The translations under genes were made by a program, and so were the position numbers. 64,000 nt of DNA from Palaemon carinicauda (lineage: Eukaryota; Arthropoda; Malacostraca; Decapoda; Palaemonidae), in the NCBI RefSeq assembly GCF_036898095.1, contig NC_090730.1, forward strand, positions 23,050,621 to 23,114,620. The letters are read 5' to 3'. The notes under the pieces were generated by a model. It was not told the origin of the DNA. It saw nothing but the letters and a program-made list of their open reading frames with translations, and searched no databases. Of the stretch, positions 11,039-21,599 are shown piece after piece (within the stretch, counting starts at the first letter, position 1; each line of letters opens with the position of its first letter).

Positions 11039-11695
11039 CTAAGCTGATAGACGAGAATGATCATGAATGGGAGGTAAATCAGTTGTTGTTTGTGGATGAT
11101 ACATTACTAGTTACAAGACTCAGAAGAGAAGCTTGGCCGATTAGTGACAGAATTTGGAAGGGTTTGTGAGAGAAGGAAGTTGAGAGTTAATGTGGGTAAG
11201 AGTAAGGTTATGAGATGTACGAGAAGGGAAGGTGGTGCGAGGTTGAATATCATGTTGAATGGAGAGTTACTTGATGAAGTAGATCAGTTTAAGTACTTGT
11301 GGTCTGTTGTTGCAGCAAATGGTGGAATGGAAGCAGATGTACGTCAGAGAGTGAATGAAGGATGCAAAGTGTTGGGGAGCAGTGAAGGAAGTGGTAAAGA
11401 CTAGAGGGTTGGGCATGAATGTAAAGAGAGTTCTGTATGAGAAAGTGATTGTACCAACTGTGATGTATGGATAGGAGTTGTGGGGAATTAAAGTGGCTTA
11501 TAAAGCTTCATCTGTGGTGGATAATGGGGGAGGGAGGGCTGTGGTACCCTAGCAGTACCAGGTGAACTTGGTAGAGTCCCTCGTCAGGCTGGGAGGAGCG
11601 TAGAGAGGAAAGGTTCCCTCTTTTTCATTTGTTTGATGTTGGTTACTCCCAAAAATTGAGGGACGTGCCTTGGTATATAGATAGACTAAGCTAAA
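11039..11695 (+). pseudogene. 5'-truncated LINE, copy 2 (same family as 3759)
   Basis: Matches copy 1 from the 'GAGAATGATCATGAATGGG' block to the 3' end, including the shared tail. The catalytic box reads FVDDTLL instead of FADDTVL, and frameshifts occur near 11120 and 11380. Compared with copy 1, about 440 bp are missing where 'GGGGAATTAAAGTG' joins the 3' untranslated part at about 11495. Non-functional. Confidence 0.85.
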
Positions 11696-11776
11696 AAATT
11701 TTAGGGACACCATAATACACAGCAGTAGCTACTCTTCGGGGGAGAGATAAGAATGTCAGAAATGAAGACTAGCATA

Positions 11777-12370
11777 GTAGGTAGTAGGTTGGCCAGGGCA
11801 CCAGCCACCCGTTGAGATACTACCGCGAGAAAGCTATGTGACCCCTTGACTGGCCAGACAGTAATGCATTGGATCCTTCTCTCTGGTTACGCTTCACTTT
11901 CCCTTTGCCTACACATACACCGAATAGTCTGGCCTATTCTTTACAGATTCTCCCCTGTCCTCATACACCTGACAACACTGAGATTACCAAGTGGTTAACT
12001 ACTGCAGTGTAATTGTTCAGTGGCTACTTTCCTCTTGTTAAAGGTAAGAAAAAACTCGTTAACTATGGTAAGCAGCTACTCTAGGAAAAGGACACTCCAA
12101 AATCAAGCCATTATTCTCGACTCTTGGGTAGTGTCATAACCTCTGTACCATGGTCTTCCACTGTCTTGAGTTAGAGTTCTCTTGCTTGAGGGTGCACTTG
12201 GGCACACTATTCTATCTAATTTCTCTTCCTCGTTTTCATAGTCTATATAGGAAATGTTTATTTTAATGTTACTGTTCTTAAAATATTTTTACTTGTTTCC
12301 TTTCCTCACTGGGCTATTTTCCCCGGGCTTATGGTATCCTGCTTTTCCAACTAGGGTTGTAGCTTAGCAA

Positions 12371-12418
<48 letters not shown>
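11777..12418 (+). repeat. Interspersed repeat family 'P', copy 4, with (ATA)n tail
   Basis: The longest copy: 5' end 'GTAGGTAGTAGGTTGGCC' to 3' end 'GGGTTGTAGCTTAGCAAG' followed by about 45 bp of AAT triplets (12373-12418). A fixed 3' end with a simple-repeat tail suggests retroposition by LINE machinery. No coding capacity and no pol III box were recognised, so the class is uncertain. Confidence 0.8.
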
Positions 12419-12640
12419 GCAGGAAGAAGGCTAAGGTTTGTGAAAGGGATGAAAGACGGGAAAAATTGTATGTTGAAGAAAATTTTGGAAGAAATGAAAG
12501 AGGAGGAAAGTAATAGATGGATGAAAGAGGCTAGGAAATAAATGAAAAAATGTGGAGGTGAGCAATTGAACCTCCAGGAATATTGGAAGGGAATAGACCA
12601 AAGTCAAGATTAGAGAAGTAGATAGTAAAATAGAAGGAAG
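12419..12640 (+). pseudogene. Possible C-terminal tail of the decayed LINE
   Basis: Reading 'RRLRFVKGMKDGKNCMLKK' and then a Lys/Glu-rich stretch with NRWMKEARK resembles the end of some LINE RT proteins. Position and strand agree with the decayed LINE at 9596-11035, from which it would be separated by LINE copy 2 and repeat P copy 4. Short and uncertain. Confidence 0.35.
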
Positions 12641-12809
12641 AAATAGAAAAAGTAGTTTACAAATATATGCAAAAGAAAAAAAATGTCAAATCGGAGAAGA
12701 AATATGTTATGATAAAAACCAGACACGGTTATCATGCGCAGAGCTACAACCAACCGTTTAAGATTAAATGATAGAAAAAAAAAATAGAAGGAAGAAGAGT
12801 ATAATGTAA

Positions 12810-12817
12810 GGTGTGCT
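12810..12817. repeat. Target-site duplication, left (GGTGTGCT)
   Basis: The 8-bp word GGTGTGCT immediately outside the left terminal inverted repeat; it recurs immediately outside the right one at 13903-13910. Confidence 0.85.
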
Positions 12818-12853
12818 CAAAGACTATATACTGAAGGAAGATAGGAAGGCTCA
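12818..12853 (+). repeat. Left 36-bp terminal inverted repeat
   Basis: Perfect reverse complement of 13867-13902; it would be the transposase binding/cleavage end. Confidence 0.93.
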
Positions 12854-12966
12854 AAATAGAATGTTAATACGCTAGTTGGCAACTCCAAAGTGAACACAAT
12901 AGTTGGTTGCTCCGATTTCAGATGGCGTTGTAGGTATACATCGTTTGATAGTTGACTCACGAAAAA

Positions 12967-13070
12967 ATGGCGCCGACAGTAAAGAAGTCACACAAGTGTG
13001 TTGTGTGCCATAAACAAAAAGAAACCGATCCTCATTTGGTATTTCACAGGTTCCCTAAGGACAAAGAACG
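12967..13070 (+). CDS. THAP-domain first exon
   Basis: ATG at 12967 opens a 34-codon frame followed by a consensus splice donor (CG/GTGAGT) at 13070/13071. The peptide shows the N-terminal half of a THAP zinc finger: CVVCHK with C-x2-C, then LVFHRFPKDKER, matching the family pattern 'C-x2-4-C ... FHRFPKDxxR', in which Trp normally follows shortly after. The remaining half (Trp, C-x2-H) must lie in a later exon. One candidate acceptor is 'TCTCCATCTTACAG' at about 13403, but its product has no clear C-x2-H. THAP domains bind DNA in P-element transposases and in host regulators. The exon lies about 150 bp inside the left terminal repeat, the normal place for a P transposase start. The frame after the donor hits TGA at once, so splicing is needed. 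Confidence 0.75.
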
Positions 13071-13866
13071 GTGAGTCCAAACAGTATAATACATGCAGTA
13101 TGTGCTGCTAATGAGTAAGCCCCACTGATATTGGATGTAAGATTAAGGCAAGGCATCCACAGTAAATCTCTTGTTTTTCATTTTTTGTTGGCTTGTATGC
13201 TACCTTATTTCTATTTCCAACCCCCGTTTGATTATTTTTGTGTGTGATACAATTTTGTGTTATTTTGATCCTTCTGATTGTACATTTATACATTTATTAG
13301 TTTATAATACTAAACTATACATGAGTGCATCATGCTTTTCCATTTCAATAAAAAATAAATTACAATTGTGTTTTTATACACCTAATATCTCTCCATCTTA
13401 CAGTGGCCTACAAACTGCAATTAAATGTATGCCTACATATAAGCATTTGTGGCCAAGTTTAACAAATCAGATATACAGTATGTTTTAATTTATTCGATTG
13501 TGGTATTGTATAGACCATTTTTAAAATGGTTGTAATATACTGTACAATACTTAAATTTGCAAGAAAATTAACTAAATCATATGAGACATAGCTATTGAAT
13601 TTCTAAAAAATAGACTGAGAAACATAATTTGCAATTTAGTTACCTAAAATTTAAGAATATCATGAATATATGAGTAAAACATACTAACATAGTAATGCAA
13701 ATTATGAACAAATATGTCGCAAAATTAACAATCGAATTCCATCCTATATACCCGTAAGCATTACCGCTCCGAATGTTTGGTTGCTCGCTTAAGAGATAGA
13801 GCCATTCGTTTCGCATGGGAGTATCTGGCATCTTTTCATAGCACACTCATTTGTGTGTTAGAAGCC

Positions 13867-13902
13867 TGAGCCTTCCTATCTTCCTTCAGTATATAGTCTT
13901 TG
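13867..13902 (-). repeat. Right 36-bp terminal inverted repeat
   Basis: Perfect inverse of the left end; followed directly by the second GGTGTGCT (13903-13910). Confidence 0.93.
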
Positions 13903-13910
13903 GGTGTGCT
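13903..13910. repeat. Target-site duplication, right (GGTGTGCT)
   Basis: Identical to 12810-12817. The 8-bp size fits P or hAT integration. Confidence 0.85.
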
Positions 13911-14321
13911 GAGTAGAGATGGAAGACCCCGCCCATTTCTTTACTTTACTGTCAACCCAAGACTTCAACGGAGAGAAGAAAAAATAAAGGAATTGCAGCA
14001 GCTACGTGAAGAGGAAAGGAAGAAGATAATGGGAGTTTTTTTTATTTATAGTAGAAGGAATAGAAAAGAATATATTCCAAATGTGAAAAAGAAGAAAATA
14101 CAAAAAATGAAAAGAAAATGGGATTAAGAAGAAAACTGAGGAGGTGCCGATGAAAAGGCAAACTCCTTTTCCCAACATATGATCTGACAAGACATTCTTG
14201 AAATTGAACAGTACTTTAAAGTAACTAAACTTCGCTTTTCCACCTGCCAATCTGTCGTTCGTTATTCCTGAGTTGTTCTATGTAATTAACACTTTTTATA
14301 TTCATTTGTTTTTCCAACAAT

Positions 14322-14411
14322 GGCTAAAAGTCTCTGCCCTGTGATACTGCATTCTAATTTACAAGCATCGGCATTCCTGGAATATCTTGGAAGTGGATAT
14401 AAAGTCCGTGG
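14322..14411 (+). CDS. Candidate short coding exon of unknown gene
   Basis: ATG GCT AAA AGT begins a 30-codon frame (MAKSLCPVILHSNLQ...) that runs into a strong splice donor, CGTG/GTAAGTAAG, at 14411/14412. The upstream 'TTTTTCCAACAATGGCTAAAAG' could alternatively serve as a 3' splice site. I do not recognise the peptide. It lies outside the P-like element, so it may be a host exon or chance. Confidence 0.25.
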
Positions 14412-14636
14412 TAAGTAAGCTGGCATAAGTAACCTATTCTAGGAAGCAAATTTGTCATTTTTTTTTCTAATCGTTGATTTTTTTTTTTATATTTTCTAGC
14501 CTTTCTTGAACAGAAAAACAACTGCCAGAATTCAATTGGTTTAGATAAGAATCTAAGATAACCAATTTTCCTTGACTAGGATTAGTTAAGACACTCATGT
14601 GGTAAAGTCTTACTGTATTACAGATTATCATTTCGA

Positions 14637-14840
14637 ACAGAAAATATGTTTTCCTGTAGCAAATAACGTGATATAACCGAATCTGACCTTCATTTCAACC
14701 GCAAACAAACAGAACAACCAGTTTGACTAACTTCAAGTAGGCCTAGCCGAACAGGTTGTTGTTGTTGCTGTTGAAATGAATGTGAAAACTGGTTGAATCA
14801 CGTTATTTACTACAGGAAAACATATATTTTCTATTAAAAT
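14637..14840. repeat. Imperfect inverted repeat of about 80 bp arms
   Basis: Left arm from 'ACAGAAAATATGTTTTCCTG' through 'CATTTCAACCGCAAACAAA'; right arm is the reverse complement, from 'GTTGTTGTTGCTGTTGAAAT' to 'CAGGAAAACATATATTTTCT'. A third, diverged copy occurs near 16430-16510. This is compatible with a foldback MITE, but no target duplication was identified. Confidence 0.55.
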
Positions 14841-14850
14841 GTTTAAATAT

Positions 14851-15060
14851 AATGGTTCTTGTTTCAATTCGGGCTCACTTCACTCACAAGTACTGGCAAA
14901 CAGTAATGTCGCCAACATTAGCAATGTTACGATAATTACGTTAACGTTAACAACATGAAATATAATGGTTCTTGTTCCCCCACTGGCTCGCTTCGCTCGC
15001 AAGAAAATAAATTATCAAGCTCGTATGTACTGGCAAGCGGTAATGTTGAGCTGCGCATGC
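14851..15060 (+). repeat. Tandem pair of a dispersed ~100-bp repeat
   Basis: 'AATGGTTCTTGTT' starts two units (about 14851 and 14963) that continue with a GGCTCGCTTCGCTCGC-like block and end with 'TACTGGCAAGCGGTAATGTT'. Related single copies are at about 16556-16670 and 25865-25945, so this is an interspersed family. Confidence 0.6.
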
Positions 15061-17045
15061 TAAAAAACTAGTAAAAGTAACACATTAAAATTAAAGAAAT
15101 TAATGACTTACTTTTATGACCGGGACGACGAAACTTGTGGGTCACCGGGGTGTTGTGACTGTGACGTCTTAACTTCTGTATATCCACATCGCCGTTTCTT
15201 CTTTGTTTTAGCTATCTCAAACATTGTTTTAGCTATCTCAAACATTGGGCTATTACGTTATTTGATTTAAGAAAATTACTGTGCCAACATTGGATGACGT
15301 ATCAAAGGATTCACCGAAATGCTTTTAAGTATGGAATACTGCAGTCGTTATAAGTTTCTATAACTTCCATCGTAAAATACGTAAAAAGAACTCAGTTGAA
15401 CTAACAAAGACCTGACTTGGATAAAGGTTTCCACAGAAAAGGGTTTGTTGGAAGGTGGGGGTTGGGAAATATTAGCCCCCCTGTGCAAACTTTCCATATG
15501 TATGGGTTCGTGATTGGTTATGGAAAAACTGTGGAGTCTAGAGAGTAAACATGAATGAACTAGAATGGGAAACTTGTCCAGAGCAAGTATTTATGTAAAA
15601 TCTGGGTGTGACAAGGTAATAACGAAATGTATAAAAGTAATATAGAAAGATAAAAAGGAGTGTATGATAAATATTTAATGGGAATAGAAAAGGAGGTGAT
15701 TTTATAAGATATTGGATAATAAAACGTGTAATCCTTGGGTCAAACGAAATATGCATACGTGAGTATTACTGGATCAAGTAAAATACTTTAATAAACCGGG
15801 TGAAGTAGAATACTGGAATGTGACAGGTAAAATGACGTAGGGGGAAAATGGGGAAGGGTTATAAAATGAGTAATCCTATTGGTGGAGGGGTAGTTTATGC
15901 GCAGGTGGGAGGAGTTTATGCGCAGAAGGTCGAAAACTGCTATGTACAAACGAACGAAGGAGAGCGACTACAACCGACCCGTAGAATGTCAACAAATAAA
16001 TGAAAAATATACCGTTAGTATGGGATATAGGTAATTAGCGTATTTTTTATTGGTTTATTATACATCCAAGAAGGTAATGTATAGAGAAGAAACCCTTGTT
16101 TTACCATTATATAATGTTTCCCCAGCATGTTTTCCCCACCCAAAACCCCTAGTTCCCACTGGGGGTCCCCCATTATCGGCGGATATAGATATATATATAT
16201 ATATATTTTTGAAACTATTCATTTGCGACAGGAGCGAGTGTCATTTTCGAAGAGAACGGACCTTTTTTCAATAGAAAAAAAAAAGTTTTTTCTTTAGGTT
16301 ACATTACTCTGTAATACAGTACAATAATACCGGTCTGGTAAAATGCTCACAGCTTAGACTTAGTGTAATTGAATTCATAATTTTCTAGTTGCTCGGTAAA
16401 ATTATAGTTATGGACGCAACAACATTTTGAACTGGAAAATTTTTTTTTCTTGTAGTAAATAATGTGCATTCATTAAATGTTACCTCCATTTCAACAGCAA
16501 ATAAAGCAAAAACCTGTTAAACCGTCTAAGAACGGGGATATTTTTTAGAAATCTAATGGTTTTTGCTCCGACGTGCACTTGCTTTGCTTGCGGAGAAAGG
16601 AAAACATGAAGCTCATATGTATTGGCAAGCGATACTTGCTGAGCTGCTCACGCTTAACCCCTATTGTTTAATATTTCTTAGATAATTAAGATTTTATTTG
16701 CAATGAAAATGTGTCATTTTCGAAGAAAACGGACATTTTTCCATAGGAAATGCATGTTTATTTAGTAAAAACCTTCTTCTGTCCGTAACTATAATAAAAC
16801 CAGTTTCTCTTCATTTAATTTCCCCTTCATTGATTTTCAACAATTGAAAATTGTTTGGGTCAGTATATGATAAATTAAGTTTTTATGGAAACTGATATTT
16901 GTTATGAAGAACGTACGTAACAATCGATCAAGATATGAGTTCTATTTTAGAGTCATTGTTTACCTATGGGAGACTGATGGTGAGTTATTGCACATGCATT
17001 GGTTTCAATCGCTTTGGGTAGCTTTCTGTGTTTTTTAAATGATTT

Positions 17046-17240
17046 TTGTTCCGTAACCGAAATACAAACCACGCTATTTACATTGGGTTTACCTTTTAGC
17101 GCAGCTGAAATGGCGAGCCATTAGAATTTAACGAGGGTGTATTACCCCCACTCTAGTTAGCGGGGGGGGTGGTAGGGGAGTGGTAGCTAGCTACCCCTCC
17201 CCCCCTCACACACAGATGAATGCTCACTTTCGCTTTTGGC
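17046..17240 (+). repeat. DIRS-A left inverted terminal repeat
   Basis: Starts TTGTTCCGTAACCGAAATAC and extends to the 'CACTTTCGCTTTTGGCTCGG' block; reverse-complementary to 25124-25332 apart from small indels in the G/C runs. Confidence 0.88.
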
Positions 17241-19239
17241 TCGGACTGTGACAGACGTCTCTGTCTTGGTCCTCTCTTGGCAGCCATTGTTTGTTTTGTC
17301 TTTACTTAATCGCTTACTTTTCTTTTACTCAATATATATGTAAACATGTTTTCATGTTTGTATATATATTTGAGTATAGAAATCAGTAAGTTTCCTTTTC
17401 AGAATTGTGTGTGTAGTCTACGATATCTACGTGGAGTCCTCGGCAGTTAGGCCACCACGGCGTAATTTATGGGTGGCGATCGAGTTTGACTTCGGTGTTT
17501 CTCTCTCTCTCTCTCTTGAGGTCGTTCACCCTTTTACTACGTGTTACTACGCCCTTGTAGCTTCCTTTCCATGTCGGAGGGGGGGGGGGTTGCTACGCCG
17601 TACGTTTGTCTCAATTAGTTTATGAATCTAATTGTAGTTGTTAATTTTTGAGCTTGTAGAACGATTCCTTCGAGGTTTTCGTTCTTTCTTTAGTGTTCAT
17701 TCATTTTTAAATTACATAATTACATAGTTTCATAATTATAATTGTTATAATTCTGTTTTGATTACAGCTCTCCTTCCGTGAGTGTAAGTGGTTGTGAGGG
17801 CACGTGCCTGTTGTGTAATTCTTGTTTCCTTTCTCTCGGGATTCCTCTTCGGAGCCCTCCCGGGGGAATGAATGTGTACTAATGATTTTTGTTTTATTTT
17901 TTTACAGTTACCGATCTAGTTCGTTTCTGTAATATGGCAACGGTGTGAGCTGTCTTGTTGAGGCTTGGGGATTCGGCTGTTGCTGCCTCCCCCCTTGGAT
18001 TTTCATCAGGGGCGTGTCTCCTTCTACTGGAAGTACTCCCGTGACGACGGACAGCTCTCCAGTTCATTTTAGAACTATCAGGAGGCTTGCCTCCTTGGGC
18101 GGGTAACTTTCCTTCCGAGGGAAGTTTTCCTGTCCAGGGAGTTTTTCCCCTTTTGGGGGGTTCTTCTCTTGCCTTTTTTTCGTGCGACACTGCTCTTGGT
18201 GCTGAGTGGTCACACCTGCAGTTTCGCTCAAGGGGCTGGGCAACTGCAGGAGTCCCTCTTCGGAGGATTGCTCCTTTTAGGTCACTGGCTGACCAGTCTC
18301 TTCTACGAAGTGTTTCTCTTTCGTTCGCGAGAGAGTACACTCATAGAGACTCCTCTTCGGAGGATTCTTCTGCTGCTGTTGCTGTTGGCCTCCTTCGCCG
18401 TAAGGCCCACCGTCCGCTTCGTCGTAAGGGCCTCTCATCTCCCTGTAAGGGTGCTAAGAGACGCCTTTTTGAATCTCCGTTTGCAGCCTACTACTCTTTC
18501 TTCTTGATCTTCCGCCTTGGTGCAGATGGACAGCAGTCTGATCTCGTCTTCCGATGGGCAACGGTCTTCCCGACGGACAACGGTCTTCCAACGGACATCA
18601 GTCTCCCGGCGGACAGGCAACGGTCTTCCGATGGACATCTGTCTCCCGACGGACAACGTTCCCTTCGGGGCAAAGGGTTGCCTCCCACGGGGGTTCTTCC
18701 CTTGCGTGTCAGGGTTCCCCTGCGCGCCCTTCTGCTGTGTTCTCTCCTGCTCCTGCTTAGTGTTAGCGCACAGGCGCTCTCCTGCTCATCAGCGCTTCCT
18801 GATCGCTAGCGCTCTCCTTTCGCCAGCGCTCTCCTGTTCGTCAGCGCTCTCATGATGATCATCCCTGCTGTTCCTGTTGGTTCCTGTTACGCGACCTGTG
18901 CGCCCACGTTCGCCCTCACGATCTAGAACTTCGGTTCAGGTCTGGGTCAAAGACTCTTCTTCTATGCGCAGGCTTCCACGCGTTGCCTTCTCCTCGTCAG
19001 CGATCATCAGCTCGCCAGCGATCATCAGCTCGCCAGTGATCACCTGGTCGCCAGCGTTCACCTGGTCGCCAGCGCGCACAGGCGATTTTAGTATCGCCTA
19101 TTCAACAGCGTTCTACACGTCAGCGATCACCTGTCTCTCGGCGATCTCCTGATCGCCTGCGTGTGTTACAGCCGGCGTGCCTACTTTCTCCAACGCTTCT
19201 GAAGGAACATGGTTCGCCAGCTACTAGCTCGCCATCGCC

Positions 19240-19545
19240 CTCCTGCGCATGCTGCTCGCCATCGCGCGATCCTGCGCATGCTGCTCGCCATCGAGCGATC
19301 GCCCACCTGCGGATGCTGCTCGCCATCGCGCAATCGCCCACCTACGGATGCTGCTCGCCATTGCGCAATCCCCCACCCGCGGATGCTGCTCGCCATCGCG
19401 CAATCGCCCACCTGCGCATGCTGCTCGCCATCGTGCGATCGCCCACCTGCGCATGCTGCTCGCCATCGCGCGATCGCCCACCTGCACATGCTGCTCGCCA
19501 TCGCTCGATCGCTCACCTGCGCATGCTGCTCGCCATCGCTCGCCA
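19240..19545 (+). repeat. 35-bp tandem array in DIRS-A gag
   Basis: About nine units of roughly 35 bp built on 'GCATGCTGCTCGCCATCGCG' plus 'CGATCGCCCACCT'. Since 35 is not a multiple of three, each reading frame shows the same 35-residue repeat in rotation. Confidence 0.85.
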
Positions 19546-19769
19546 ATGCGTCGACATGCCACAACGCACCATCGCCAACCTGCGCGTTAGCGCTCACCAG
19601 CTCACCACCGATCGCCTGTTGATCCATATCGCCAGCGGTCTTCCTCGCCCACGCGGCAGCGCGTTTCCTCGCCATCGCGCTAACGCTTGCGTTCGCCACC
19701 TTGGACTCACACTCATTCACCTGCCCACCCTCGCGACCGCTCGCCTGCGCGACCATTCGCCTGTGCGCC

Positions 19770-19925
19770 CGCGCGACCGCGCGACAGTTCGCCTGTGCGC
19801 CCGCGCGACCGTTCGCCTGCGCGCCCGCGCGACCGTTCGCCTGCGTGCCCGCGCGACCGTTCGCCTGCGCGCCCGCGCGACCGTTCGCCTGCGCGCCCGC
19901 GCGACCGTTCGCCTGCGCGACCGCT
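19770..19925 (+). repeat. 24-bp tandem array in DIRS-A gag
   Basis: Units of about 24 bp (GCGCGACCGTTCGCCTGCGC + GCCC) encoding RDRSPARP, an RS-type octapeptide like those in the non-arrayed gag spacers of copies B and E. Confidence 0.85.
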
Positions 19926-20029
19926 TGCCTGCGCGCCTGCGCGATCATTCGCCTGCGCGCCCACACGCCCACGTGCCTGCACTTTTACGCTCATGCGCGT
20001 CCGCGCACATGCTCTCCAATGTTCGCCCG

Positions 20030-20605
20030 CGCGCGAACCAACGGTATTCCATCGCGCGGACGGACGGTGTTCCGTCGCGCGAACCGACGGTGTTCCGTCG
20101 CGCGAACCGACGGTGTTACGTCGCGCGAACCGACGGTGTTCCGTCGCGCGAACCGACGGTGTTCCGTCGCGCGAACCGAAGGTGTTCCGTCGCGCGAACC
20201 GACGGTGTTCCGTCGCACCGTCGCGCGAACCGACGGTGTTCCGTCGCGCGAACCGACGGTGTTCCGTCGCGCGAACCGACGGTGTTCCGTCGCGCGAACC
20301 GACGGTGTTCCGTCGCGCGAACCGACGGTGTTCCGTCGCGCGAACCGACGGTGTTCCGTCGCGCGAACCGAAGGTGTTCCGTCGCGCGAACCGACGGTGT
20401 TCCGTCGCACCGTCGCGCGAACCGACGGTGTTCCGTCGCGCGAACCGACGGTGTTCCGTCGCGCGAACCGACGGTGTTCCGTCGCGCGAACCGACGGTGT
20501 TCCGTCGCGCGAACCGACGGTGTTCCGTCGCGCGAACCGACGGTGTTCCGTCGCGCGAACCGACGGTGTTCCGTCGCGCGAACCGACGGTGTTCCATCGC
20601 TTGAA
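20030..20605 (+). repeat. 23-bp tandem array with higher-order period
   Basis: About 25 near-identical 23-bp units (core GCGCGAACCGACGGTGTTCC). A marker variant, 'GAACCGAAGG', occurs at 20173 and 20365, and an 8-bp insertion near 20212-20222 recurs near 20405-20412, so blocks of eight units (about 192 bp) have been duplicated. It is open in several frames on both strands because the unit lacks stops. Confidence 0.93.
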
Positions 20606-21599
20606 CCTACTGTGTTTCTTCGCACGAACGTCGGCTTAATTCTTGCAGTATCCATTGCTCGTCTATGGGTTATCGCTCGCCGACCACCAGCTCTCGCCCT
20701 TCCTACCACGCTAGCCCTCCTTCTGCGCTCCTTCGCTCACCTTCGTTTGCGTTCCTGCGTGACCGCGCATGGGCGCTTCCACGTTCGCCCACGCGCAAAT
20801 CTTTGAATTACCATCGCGCGAGCTCCAGGGCGATGGCCATGGCCAGCCTGGCGAGTTCTTCTGGAGCGTATTTCCAGAACACGGCCTCACCCCGTAAACG
20901 CAGAGCATGGCACTTGCAAGAATAGGAAGAAACTTCAGGGATGTCTGAGCAACACTCCTCTTTCCAGAACCTGGGTTAGCCCTTCCCCGTCATTCCCTGG
21001 AAGGATTTTTGGCGGGGGGCTTTCCGTTCGAGATTTCTCCATCGGCCAATGGGTGACTGCTTACCCCTTCCTCTGGGGGCTTATCAGGTCCTTTCCCTCC
21101 TCGGTTACGGCCCGAGGTTTGGTTCAAGGAAGCTACAGGAAGATCATGGGTACTTTCCTCCTCTCGGGCTCAGGCACCTTGGCCGTTCGTTGTTAAGTAT
21201 CTAACTTGCGAACAAGCTCGATGTTGTACCATCTGGACGCGCTGACTGAGGGCTTCCTTCGGGTGTCTCATCTGTGGAGGTCGACAACCTCAGACACCCT
21301 TCCATCCTTGAGAAGAGTTTGTTTGTGCCCAAGGACAGAGACTTAGACAGCGGCTGTGCGGAGGAAATCGACTTCCGTTCTCACTCCTCCAAGGCGCTTT
21401 CTTCCAGACTCTGCAGGGCTCCAGCGCCCTTTTCTTTCAACCACGTCGGCCTAAGTTATCGGCTACGACAACTGGGACAAGGTGTCCAATTGCAGTTTCC
21501 TCCTGTCAGGAGATGGCACGGGAGGCTCCCCCGGGGGGGCATAGTCCTAAAAGGAGCGGCAGAGTTCACGAACTCTAGGATTGCAGGTTTCTCGCTGGG

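Larger units (their letters stand above)
12818..13902 (+). mobile_element. P-superfamily-like DNA transposon (non-autonomous)
   Basis: A 1085-bp element bounded by perfect 36-bp terminal inverted repeats (12818-12853 and 13867-13902, starting CAAAGACTATATACTG) and flanked by an identical 8-bp target duplication. Both ends are therefore intact and the insertion is complete. Eight-base duplications are known for P and hAT elements. The THAP-domain exon inside points to P, because hAT transposases carry a BED finger instead. The interior is far too short for a P transposase (usually 700-900 residues) and no RNase H-like catalytic domain is visible, so this is an internally deleted or gene-capturing derivative moved by a transposase encoded elsewhere. 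Confidence 0.8.
13911..17045. other. AT-rich DNA with small repeats, no certain gene
   Basis: Mostly anonymous. Items seen: a tandem duplication of a 22-24-bp word at about 15204-15248 (TTTTAGCTATCTCAAACATTG twice), a short (TA)n at 16184-16206, and a diverged relative of the 14637-14840 repeat at about 16430-16510. No frame carries a recognisable domain. Confidence 0.5.

Noticed and set aside
12818..13902. Assignment of the 8-bp-duplication element to hAT
   Set aside because: Terminal repeats and duplication size would fit hAT, but the internal THAP exon favours P; hAT transposases carry a BED finger. Not fully excluded.
19163..20806. A 547-residue plus-strand frame and several 100-300-residue frames on both strands over 19.2-20.7 kb
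   Set aside because: The tandem units lack stop codons and their lengths (35 and 23 bp) are not multiples of three, so all frames remain open. They are by-products of the arrays, not separate genes.
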